Position numbers and translations under genes: made by a program. From the NCBI GenBank assembly GCA_024231955.1, contig JAAEPZ010000512.1:1-64000 (forward strand): a DNA stretch of 64,000 nucleotides, read 5' to 3'. The DNA is from a bacterium (lineage in GTDB: Bacteria > Krumholzibacteriota > Krumholzibacteriia > JACNKJ01). Positions 1 to 7,101 of this stretch are shown here, one piece after another (within the stretch, counting starts at the first letter, position 1; each line of letters begins with the position of its first letter). Under the pieces are notes generated by a model. That model saw nothing but the letters and a program-made list of their open reading frames with translations. It made no database searches and was not told the DNA's origin.

Positions 1-183
1 AATACCGCGCTCGCGCTCCTCGGGGGCCTTGTCGATATCTTCGAACGGGACGAAGTCGCACAGACCGGCTTTACTCAGGTTCAGTGTCATGGCCGCAGTC
101 AAGGTCGTCTTGCCGTGGTCAACGTGACCGATGGTACCGACGTTTACATGCGGCTTTGTACGTTCAAACTTTTCTTTCGCCAT
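1..183 (-). CDS. tuf: Elongation factor Tu, N-terminal part (cut by window edge)
   Basis: This is the first 61 codons of EF-Tu, the GTPase that carries aminoacyl-tRNA to the ribosome; the rest lies left of the window. The start ATG at 183 begins the canonical [20 protein letters not shown] sequence. The P-loop GHVDHGKTT follows at about residues 19-27. The reading frame then enters the switch I region with the typical acidic APEERERG stretch. The gene lies directly downstream of four tRNA genes on the same strand, the common bacterial tRNA-tufB arrangement, so it is probably expressed from the tRNA promoter. Identity is near certain from the sequence. Confidence 0.98.
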   Translation of the reverse strand, partial: MAKEKFERTKPHVNVGTIGHVDHGKTTLTAAMTLNLSKAGLCDFVPFEDIDKAPEERERGI

Positions 184-254
184 GGCGAACGGACCTCCTA
201 GAAGAACCGGTTTGATTTATCTGCCTGAGGCAGGAACGCGACATAAAAGGAAGG

Positions 255-327
255 AGCCCAGAAACGGACTTGAACCGTCGACCTCATCCTTACCAAGGAT
301 GTGCTCTACCGACTGAGCTATCTGGGC
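255..327 (-). tRNA. tRNA-Thr (anticodon GGT)
   Basis: The minus strand folds into a 73-nt cloverleaf. The acceptor is GCCCAGA paired with TCTGGGC, and the anticodon stem CATCC/GGATG encloses TTGGTAA, giving anticodon GGT. The T-arm GACGGTTCAAGTCCGTT is canonical. The discriminator is T and a complete CCA is not encoded. It is the last tRNA of the cluster, 71 nt upstream of tuf. Confidence 0.96.
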
Positions 328-350
328 GCTCCATACATCTAAACTTCAGG

Positions 351-424
351 AGCGGGAAACGGGATTCGAACCCGCGACCCTCAGCTTGGAAGGCTGATGC
401 TCTAGCCAGCTGAGCTATTCCCGC
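351..424 (-). tRNA. tRNA-Gly (anticodon TCC)
   Basis: The minus strand gives a 74-nt cloverleaf with acceptor GCGGGAA/TTCCCGC. The anticodon stem TCAGC/GCTGA surrounds CTTCCAA (anticodon TCC), and the T-arm is CGCGGGTTCGAATCCCGT. It sits between tRNA-Tyr and tRNA-Thr(GGT) in the pre-tuf cluster. Confidence 0.96.
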
Positions 425-460
425 GCTGTCCTTGCCCGACCGAGATCGGGCGCTGGCAGG

Positions 461-542
461 TGGAGGGGGGAGGATTTGAACCTCCGAAGGCGTTGCCGAC
501 AGATTTACAGTCTGTTCCCTTTGACCACTCGGGAACCCCTCC
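461..542 (-). tRNA. tRNA-Tyr (anticodon GTA)
   Basis: This 82-nt gene has acceptor GGAGGGG/CCCCTCC and anticodon stem ACAGA/TCTGT enclosing CTGTAAA (anticodon GTA). It has a long class II variable arm, as expected for bacterial tRNA-Tyr. It is second in the four-tRNA cluster. Confidence 0.96.
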
Positions 543-559
543 AAAACGACATCAAAAGG

Positions 560-632
560 AGCTGGTGAGAGGACTTGAACCCCCAACCGCCTCATTACAA
601 GTGAGGTGCTCTGCCAATTGAGCTACACCAGC
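560..632 (-). tRNA. tRNA-Thr (anticodon TGT)
   Basis: This is a 73-nt cloverleaf with acceptor GCTGGTG/CACCAGC. The anticodon stem CCTCA/TGAGG encloses CTTGTAA (anticodon TGT). It is first in the Thr-Tyr-Gly-Thr-tuf transcription unit, so the promoter should lie in 633-760. I did not find a box there strong enough to annotate. Confidence 0.96.
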
Positions 633-862
633 CTGCGGTTACCAGCCTCTAACCAATGGCACAAGTAAGTAAACATTCCGCTCAAAAAACAGAGTCCAAA
701 CGGAGATATTTCGGCCTGCACCTATGGAAAGCCGAAGCGGCATGATATTCCCGAAGAGTCGAATTGTCAAGCCGGTGGGGCGATTTCTTTTGGATTATGT
801 CAATCATTTTCAGCGATATCCGCCAGATTATCCGTCAACTCGCCAAGGTGCGGAGCCCGCCC

Positions 863-2299
863 TCAACGAGCCTTCACTTTTGATCCCTCCGGGCCATCCA
901 GAATCACGAAGCCGGCCTCATGAATCAGGTCGCGCAACCTGTCGGCCCCCGCCCAGTCCTTGTCGACCCGAGCCTGATCCCGTTCCGCGAGCCAGGCGGT
1001 CACCTGTGGCGGTATCTCCAGCTTGCGCTCAATCGGCAAGCCGTCCGTGAACAGGCGGAGAACACCTGCCATGGTTTCCAACGCATCTCTTGCGGCGACA
1101 AGGGCTTCCCTGTCTGCGGACAACGCAGCATCGTCCGCTGCAACCAGGCGATTGAACTCCTTCACCAATTCGAAGATGCGACCGATCGCACCGCCGGTGT
1201 TGAAATCATCGTCCATCGCTTCGCGCCAACGCTCAAGCGCCCTGGTGGTCGCATCAGCAAGTGCTTTACCCACAGCGGATTGCACCTCAATGTGCTCCGG
1301 AGCCGCAGCTAGCCTCTCGTGTAAACCCAGGCTGAATTCGCGGATCCGGTCCAGGCTGCCCTCGGCGCGGACCAATTGCTTCTCCTCGAATTCGGATCGG
1401 CTGCGGAAATGGGTCGAGAGCAGGTAAAACCGGAGAACTTCGGGGTTGTATCGCTCGAGCAGATCGCCCATGGCTACGTAGTTGCCCAATGATTTGGACA
1501 TCTTCTCGCCGCCAACGGTCAGCATCCCGTTATGAAGCCAGAAGTTGGCGAATGTGCTGCAGTTGGCGGCCTCGGACTGGGCCCGCTCGTTCTCATGGTG
1601 GGGAAACTTGAGATCCAGCCCGCCGCCGTGCAGGTCGACCGTCTCGCCGCAGTACCTGGAGGCCATGGCCGAACACTCGATATGCCAGCCGGGGCGCCCC
1701 CGCCCCCAGGGGCTGTCGAAACCCGGCTCATCCGCCGGGCATTTCTTCCAAAGGGCGAAGTCAAGCTCATCCCGTTTGCCGCCGCTAACCTCCACCCGCA
1801 CACCGGAATAGAGATCATCGATCTTGCGCCCGGACAGCTGCCCGTAGTTGTCGTAGCTGCGAACCGCGAAGTAAACCGCCTCCTCGGAATCGTAGGCGTG
1901 CTCTCTCTCCACCAACCTCTCGATCAGTTTGAGCATCTCGGGTATGTGCTCCGTCGCGCGAGGGTAAATGGAGGCATCGCGGATGTTCAGAGCCCGCGCC
2001 TGCTCGAAATAGAGATCGATGTTCCGCTCGGCGACGACCTTATAGTCCACACCCTCCTCAAGCGCCTTCTCAAGCACCGAGTCGCCAATATCGGTGAAAT
2101 TCTGGATATGCGTGACCTCGTAGCCCAGATATTCCAGGTAGCTGCGCACCATGTCGCCGGTCAACGCCGCAAGCATATGTCCGATATGGGGTTCGCTCTG
2201 CACTGTCATGCCGCAGAAATACATGCCGACCTTGCCCTCGTTGACGGGCTTGAACTCGACTTTCCTCTTGCGCAATGGGTCGTAGATCCTGAGTGACAT
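863..2299 (-). CDS. cysS: Cysteinyl-tRNA synthetase
   Basis: This class I aminoacyl-tRNA synthetase charges tRNA-Cys with cysteine. The 478 residues match the usual family length. The adenylate motif HIGH is at residues 38-41, with the zinc-ligand Cys29 just before it in MYFCGMTV. The second zinc region contains GWHIECSAMA and GGGLDLKFPHHENE. KMSKS lies near residue 266 (GEKMSKSLGNYV). The start ATG is preceded by AGGAGAC at good spacing. It is the last gene of a minus-strand run, 36 nt after the BtpA-family gene and probably cotranscribed with it and ddl. Confidence 0.98.
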   Translation of the reverse strand: MSLRIYDPLRKRKVEFKPVNEGKVGMYFCGMTVQSEPHIGHMLAALTGDMVRSYLEYLGYEVTHIQNFTDIGDSVLEKALEEGVDYKVVAERNIDLYFEQARALNIRDASIYPRATEHIPEMLKLIERLVEREHAYDSEEAVYFAVRSYDNYGQLSGRKIDDLYSGVRVEVSGGKRDELDFALWKKCPADEPGFDSPWGRGRPGWHIECSAMASRYCGETVDLHGGGLDLKFPHHENERAQSEAANCSTFANFWLHNGMLTVGGEKMSKSLGNYVAMGDLLERYNPEVLRFYLLSTHFRSRSEFEEKQLVRAEGSLDRIREFSLGLHERLAAAPEHIEVQSAVGKALADATTRALERWREAMDDDFNTGGAIGRIFELVKEFNRLVAADDAALSADREALVAARDALETMAGVLRLFTDGLPIERKLEIPPQVTAWLAERDQARVDKDWAGADRLRDLIHEAGFVILDGPEGSKVKAR

Positions 2300-2335
2300 G
2301 ACAGTCTCCTTCTATATACGGTCGCGGCATGAGCG

Positions 2336-3109
2336 CTACAGGTTGCTCACCACCGCCACCAGTTCGGCGGCGGCGGCAAGGTCCACCTCATTAGTTGTAA
2401 TCCGACCAATCTTGACCGAGGTGCCGACGATACCGCCGGTCGCATACTTGAGCAGATTCGCCGCTCTGTCGGCGGCGAGGCCGCTGCCGAGAAGCAGCGG
2501 CAAATCGGGGAACGCCGCTGCCAGACGCTTGATCAGCCCCCTGTCCGGCTCCTGCCCGGTGGCTCGTCCCGAGACGATCAGCGCCTCGGCCCCACCCCGC
2601 TCCACCAGATCCTCGGCCTGATGCAGCGGATCCTCATGCGCGGCCATAACAGCATGTTTAACATCCACATCCGCAAAAATCCGCACAGCGCTGTCCAGAT
2701 TGCGGCGCAGACGGAGGATCTGAGCCGCACGGCCCATAATTGTCCCCTGATCCGTGTGGGAGACTCCGCTGAGAACATTGACGCGGATGAAATCCGCCCC
2801 GGTGGCCTCGGCCACGGCCAGCGCCGATTCGCCATCGTTGCGCAGGACATTGATCCCCAGCTGCAGATCCGGCGATTCGAGTCTGACGGCTCGGGCGATG
2901 CGAGCCATGAACGCCACCGTCTCCGGGCCGACCCGGCCGGGCAGGAACGGCGCGTCGCCGAAGTTCTCCAGCACCAGACCGGTGAAACCGGCCTCACGAT
3001 AGACCCGGGCATCCCTCAGGGCGCGCGCCTCGATCTCCTCCAGCGCCAGCCGGAATCCGGGCGACCCCGGCAATGCGGGCAGGTGCAGGACACCGTACAA
3101 TTGCTTCAT
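2336..3109 (-). CDS. BtpA/SgcQ-family TIM-barrel protein
   Basis: The 257 residues begin MKQLYGVLHLPALPGSPGF, the typical opening of BtpA/SgcQ-family proteins. They continue with a barrel-like succession of strands such as GLVLENFGDAPF, QLGINVLRNDGESALA, DFIRVNVLSG, VRIFADVDVKHA and LPLLLGSGL. BtpA was named for photosystem I stability in cyanobacteria and SgcQ is an E. coli sugar-operon protein; neither role can be assumed here. A GGGGAGC ribosome site precedes the ATG. It sits 28 nt downstream of ddl and 36 nt upstream of cysS, so cotranscription is likely. The reaction is unknown. Confidence 0.85.
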   Translation of the reverse strand: MKQLYGVLHLPALPGSPGFRLALEEIEARALRDARVYREAGFTGLVLENFGDAPFLPGRVGPETVAFMARIARAVRLESPDLQLGINVLRNDGESALAVAEATGADFIRVNVLSGVSHTDQGTIMGRAAQILRLRRNLDSAVRIFADVDVKHAVMAAHEDPLHQAEDLVERGGAEALIVSGRATGQEPDRGLIKRLAAAFPDLPLLLGSGLAADRAANLLKYATGGIVGTSVKIGRITTNEVDLAAAAELVAVVSNL

Positions 3110-3137
3110 ATATGCTCCCCGGAGTTAAGGCCCGGAT

Positions 3138-4157
3138 TCAGGAATCCAAGGCCAGGTCAGCAATCTCCGCCACCAGGTCTTTGAAGTCAAGCCCCTCGGC
3201 CGCTGCGGCCATAGGACAGAGACTGGTTTCCGTCATCCCGGGGATAGTATTCAACTCCAGGCACACGGGTTCATCATCGTAATCCAGACGGAAATCCACC
3301 CGCACCATGTGCCGACACCCGAGCAGCTGACTGGCCAGCAGCGCCTCCTCCTTGATCCGTTTGGAGACGTTGGCCGGCAATTCGGCCGGACACTGGTATA
3401 CGGTCTTCCCCTTTTCATACTTGTGCTCGTAATCGTAAAGACCGCTCTCGGGTTTGATCTCGACCAGCGGGAAGACGGAATCCCCCAACACGGTGGCGGT
3501 GATCTCCCGCCCCTCGATGTAGCACTCGATCAGCAGTTCGCCGGAGACCTGGAAGATCCGCGGCAGGATCTGCAGCGTCTGCTTCTTGTCCTCCAGAATC
3601 GCAACCCCGACGCTCGACCCTTCGCTGTTCGGTTTGACCACGGCAGGGTAGCCGATGGCGCCGTCTATCGCTTTCTCCAGCTCCAGAACATGTTTGGACT
3701 CCTTGAGTCCGCCCTCCGGCAGCCGCCAGAGGATACCCTCGGGCACCTCGATACCGGCGTCGCGGAAGATCCGCTTGCTGGTCATCTTGTCCATGGCCAG
3801 CGCACTGGCCGCCATCCCGCAACCGGTGTAGGGGATATCGAGCCAGTCGAGCACACCCTGCACGGTTCCGTCCTCGCCCAAGCCGCCATGAAGGGCGATG
3901 AACACCAGCTCCGGACGCCAGTCGCCGGTCAGGCACTCGATGAGCAGACGGTTGGCTTTGGCCGAAGCCATGACCTTCCCTGCTCCGGCATCCAGGAAAT
4001 CGGGCAACGGCAACGCCCCCAGATCGGGTCGCCCGGTGTCCAGTACCTTGACCTCGTGTTCCAGCTCGATCAGAGCAGTGGCAATAGCCGCGCCCGAATT
4101 GAGACTGATCTCCCGCTCATTGGAATGTCCTCCGACGAGGACCATCACACGACTCAT
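3138..4157 (-). CDS. ddl: D-alanine--D-alanine ligase
   Basis: This ATP-grasp ligase joins two D-alanines for peptidoglycan precursors in the cytoplasm. I chose the ATG at 4157 (MSRVMVLVGGHSNEREISLNSG), which gives 339 residues, normal for Ddl. The frame stays open upstream, but that extension lacks Ddl homology and overlaps the neighbouring gene. Visible motifs are HGGLGEDGTVQG, the ATP-binding KPNSEGSSVGVA, and the metal/substrate region RVDFRLDYDD..CLELNTIPGMTETS. It is followed after 28 nt by the BtpA-family gene. Confidence 0.96.
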   Translation of the reverse strand: MSRVMVLVGGHSNEREISLNSGAAIATALIELEHEVKVLDTGRPDLGALPLPDFLDAGAGKVMASAKANRLLIECLTGDWRPELVFIALHGGLGEDGTVQGVLDWLDIPYTGCGMAASALAMDKMTSKRIFRDAGIEVPEGILWRLPEGGLKESKHVLELEKAIDGAIGYPAVVKPNSEGSSVGVAILEDKKQTLQILPRIFQVSGELLIECYIEGREITATVLGDSVFPLVEIKPESGLYDYEHKYEKGKTVYQCPAELPANVSKRIKEEALLASQLLGCRHMVRVDFRLDYDDEPVCLELNTIPGMTETSLCPMAAAAEGLDFKDLVAEIADLALDS

Positions 4158-4261
4158 TTTACGCCCCCTGTTTTCCGGGCGCTCGGCGCCCGGGTTCGAT
4201 CCTGGCAAAGTATCAGAACTTATGAATCGTGTCAGCAGGGGATATGATCCGCGTGGAGATT

Positions 4262-4645
4262 CTACTCGGGGATGGCCGGGCGCACCTTGATGACCGTCTC
4301 CTTGCGGATGGTGACCGTCCCCCTGTCGGCGCGGCGGGGCTTGCTCACATACCGCCCGCGGGTGCAGGACACCGCGACCTGACCGCCGGAGCGACCCTTG
4401 CTGTGCCAGGCGGCGATGGCCGCGGCGGCCTTGATGGTGTCGCGATCGGGATCCATCCCTTTCTCGACGCGCAGAACCACATGGCTGCCGGGCATCCCCC
4501 GGACATGGAACCAGTAGTCGTTGGGACCGACCAGCTTGATGCTCAGGATGTCGTTGTCGCGGTCGGTTTTTCCCGCCCAGACGACCCAACCGCCGGGGAG
4601 TTCGTATTCGAAGAGATCGGCCCGGGGGCGTTCGTACTCAGCCAT
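4262..4645 (-). CDS. Stand-alone NFACT-R (DUF814) domain protein
   Basis: This 127-residue protein has the NFACT-R core: WVVWAGKTDRDND followed by YWFHVRGMPGSHVVLR. In RqcH/NEMF/Tae2 this domain is fused to N-terminal NFACT-N and helix-hairpin-helix regions and contributes to ribosome/tRNA engagement in quality control. Here it stands alone and has a basic C-terminus (SKPRRADRGTVTIRKETVIKV). Its first 8 nt overlap the end of the MmcQ/YjbR gene upstream, suggesting translational coupling. Single-domain NFACT-R proteins are known, but their role is poorly defined. Function here is inferred only from the domain. Confidence 0.85.
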   Translation of the reverse strand: MAEYERPRADLFEYELPGGWVVWAGKTDRDNDILSIKLVGPNDYWFHVRGMPGSHVVLRVEKGMDPDRDTIKAAAAIAAWHSKGRSGGQVAVSCTRGRYVSKPRRADRGTVTIRKETVIKVRPAIPE

Positions 4646-5003
4646 TGGGCAGCAGCCTTTCCCGATCGGCCTTTTTCAGCTTGGCGACCACCAGCCGCCA
4701 CGACTCGCCGACCATCCGCTCGATCTCCTTGCGCGGTATGTCCCCGTCCAGAACGATGTTGTTCCAGTGCCGCTTGTCGAAGTAGCGCGGCTCCCGGATC
4801 GACGGATGCAGGTCGCGCAGCATCTCGACGTCGTCGGGGTCGACCTTGATCGTCATATTTAGCGGCTTATCGTCGATGCTCACGCAGGCGAACATCTTGC
4901 CGCAGACCTTGAAGACCATCGCCTCGGGTCCGAAGGGATACTCCTCCACCGTCTCCGGCAGATTCTGCAGTATCGCCTGCACAGTGGTCAATCGCATCGC
5001 CAT
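4638..5003 (-). CDS. MmcQ/YjbR-family protein
   Basis: This 121-residue protein resembles MmcQ/YjbR, small CyaY-like-fold proteins sometimes annotated as DNA-binding. Signature segments are the N-terminal LPETVEEYPFGPEAMVFKVCGKMFA, the middle KPLNMTIKVDPDDVEMLR and the terminal YFDKRHWNNIVLDGDIP..ERMVGESWRLVV. It overlaps the following NFACT-R gene by 8 nt and lies 72 nt downstream of the YgiQ-family gene. No precise function is established for the family. Confidence 0.88.
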   Translation of the reverse strand: MAMRLTTVQAILQNLPETVEEYPFGPEAMVFKVCGKMFACVSIDDKPLNMTIKVDPDDVEMLRDLHPSIREPRYFDKRHWNNIVLDGDIPRKEIERMVGESWRLVVAKLKKADRERLLPNG

Positions 5004-5075
5004 TTCACGCTCCGATCATTTGGGGACGGGTTCCTCAATAACCCAAAGGGGGCGGGACCGCAAGCCCGGAGGGGG

Positions 5076-6791
5076 TCAGCGCCCCGGACGTTTGGGACGA
5101 CCGGGCGTCCGCTTGCGCAGGAGGATATCCTTTTGCGCCTGTTTGCGCTTCATGTCCCGCTCCACGAAAACCTTCCTGCCGGAGAAGGGATCGCGCCCGG
5201 TGAGGTACATCACCGCCGCCCATGACGAGGGCAACGGCGTGAAGACCTGCACCTGCTCCGGGTTGAGCTCCAGCTCCTCGGAGGTGAACTCCTTGAGGCG
5301 ATGCATCTCCTTGACCCCGCAGCCCGGGTGCGCGGCGATCAGGTAGTAGGTCAGGAACTGCTTGAGCCCCGCCCGCTTGCTCGCGTTGAGGAAGCGGCGG
5401 CGAAACTCCACAAGTCCGCTCAGTCCCGGCTTGCCCATGTGCGCCAACACCGACTCGACGCAGTGCTCGGGGGCCAGCTTGAGCTGCCCGGAAACATGGT
5501 GTTGGGCCAGCGTGTCGATGTACCGTTCGCCATGCCGACGGTCGGCCAGCACCAGATCGTGCCGAATCCCCGAGGCGACGAACACCCTCTTCACACCCGG
5601 CAGCCGACGCAGTTTGCGCAGCAGGTTCAACTGGGGCGAATGGTCCGGCCGCAAAGTCGCGCAGGTCGTCGGGTAGAGGCAGCGCTTGTCCCGGCATGGC
5701 CCCTTGGCCAGCTTCTTCGCGCACTCGAAGCCGTACATGTTGGCGGTCGGCCCCCCGACATCAAGCAGATAACCATTGAAGCCGGGGAGACCGGTCAGCT
5801 GCTTGGCCTCACGCACAAGCGAAGCCTCACTGCGCCAGAGAACGGTGCGCCCCTGGTGGACGGCGATCGAGCAGAATGTGCACTCGCCGTAGCAACCGCG
5901 CATGGCGGGCAGCGAGAACCGGATCGTATCCAGCGAACGCACCTCCCCCTCGGCCTTATGCCTCGGATGGACATCGCGCTCGAAATCGAGTTCGTGGATC
6001 CGATCAAGCTCCTCTCGACTCAGATGCTCCGCCGGCGGGTTCTGCACCAGCCAGCGGGTGTCCTGTTTCTGGCAAAGCGTGCGGGCCGTGAGCGGCTCGT
6101 TGTTGTCGTAGAACAGGTGATACATCGCGGTGAAGGCGGCATGATCATCCCGCACCTTTGCATGGGCCGGGAGCTGCAGGCAATCGACCGGAGCCGTTTT
6201 GGTCGCATGGCACGTCCCGCGGATACCCGTGGGCGCCTCGCCCGCCGCGAGGGCGGCGGCTACGTCCAGCGTCGCGCGCTCCCCCATGCCGTAGACGAGC
6301 AGGTCGGCCTTGGCGTCGAACAGAATCGAGCGGCGCACCTTGTTCGACCAGTAGTCGTAGTGGGAGATTCGCCGCAGGCTCGCCTCCACGCCGCCGAGCA
6401 CGATGGGCGCGGTGCGTTTACAGTGCCGCCGGATAAGATTGGTATAGGCGATGACCGCCCGGTCGGGGCGACGACTGTTGACGCCGCCGGGCGTGTAGTC
6501 GTCGCGCTGGCGGCGCTTTTTGGTGGCTGTGTAATTGGCGATCATCGAATCGACCGAACCGCCGCTCACACCCCAGAAGAGGCGGGGTTCCCCCAAGCGG
6601 GCGATGTCATCGGTCTCGAGGTCGGGTTGGCCGATCACACCCACGCGGTATCCGGCGTCATGGAGAACCTTGCCTATCAGCGCCACGCCGATATAGGGGC
6701 TGTCGATATAGGCATCCCCGGTGACGAGGATGATGTCCAGACTCTCCCAACCCAGGGTCTCCATCTCGATTCTGGTTGTGGGGAGGAACAT
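5076..6791 (-). CDS. YgiQ-family radical SAM protein
   Basis: This is a large radical SAM protein of the YgiQ family, whose substrate is unknown. I start it at the ATG at 6791, giving MFLPTTRIEMETLGWESLDIILVTGDAYIDSPYIG, the family's conserved beginning. The frame remains open some 85 codons further, but that part looks like noise. The [4Fe-4S]-binding CYGECTFCSIAVHQGR lies near residue 297. Other family hallmarks are NYTATKKRRQRDDYTPGG and FLTYYLIAAHPGC. The C-terminus is short and basic (KQAQKDILLRKRTPGRPKR). It is divergent from the phosphatase at 7102. Confidence 0.93.
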   Translation of the reverse strand: MFLPTTRIEMETLGWESLDIILVTGDAYIDSPYIGVALIGKVLHDAGYRVGVIGQPDLETDDIARLGEPRLFWGVSGGSVDSMIANYTATKKRRQRDDYTPGGVNSRRPDRAVIAYTNLIRRHCKRTAPIVLGGVEASLRRISHYDYWSNKVRRSILFDAKADLLVYGMGERATLDVAAALAAGEAPTGIRGTCHATKTAPVDCLQLPAHAKVRDDHAAFTAMYHLFYDNNEPLTARTLCQKQDTRWLVQNPPAEHLSREELDRIHELDFERDVHPRHKAEGEVRSLDTIRFSLPAMRGCYGECTFCSIAVHQGRTVLWRSEASLVREAKQLTGLPGFNGYLLDVGGPTANMYGFECAKKLAKGPCRDKRCLYPTTCATLRPDHSPQLNLLRKLRRLPGVKRVFVASGIRHDLVLADRRHGERYIDTLAQHHVSGQLKLAPEHCVESVLAHMGKPGLSGLVEFRRRFLNASKRAGLKQFLTYYLIAAHPGCGVKEMHRLKEFTSEELELNPEQVQVFTPLPSSWAAVMYLTGRDPFSGRKVFVERDMKRKQAQKDILLRKRTPGRPKRPGR

Positions 6792-7101
6792 GGCGGACCA
6801 TCCGAAAGGGTGAAGCGATACTGCAGACGCGCGGCGGATATCGTTCCACAAGGTACAACCGATGCCGTCATCGCCGCAATGGAAGTTACCATCCGCAGCG
6901 AGGGGGTGAGCCCGTTGCCTGTCGGGGCGGACCGGATCGGCTGGAATTGTCGGGGGATTCCGCATCGTGTACACATGAGTCGGAACGGATCGGACCGGGG
7001 ATTTCATGCCGGGCCATGATTGACAGCACGCATCCACTGCGAGCATACTCCGCGGACAGAGATATTAAAGATTGTATCCATTTGATCGGGGGGATCTAAA
7101 A
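6792..7101. other. Divergent intergenic region
   Basis: These 310 bases separate the YgiQ-family gene from the SpoIIE-type phosphatase and should hold both promoters. The YgiQ frame stays open through most of it without recognisable family sequence. I see no convincing promoter boxes, RNA structure or repeat. Confidence 0.4.

Noticed and set aside
4158..4589. N-terminal extension of the ddl frame
   Set aside because: The extra sequence lacks Ddl homology and overlaps the NFACT-R gene; the ATG at 4157 gives the canonical start.
5301..7019. 572-codon plus-strand open frame
   Set aside because: It is antisense to the YgiQ radical SAM gene with its conserved Cys motif; shadow frame only.
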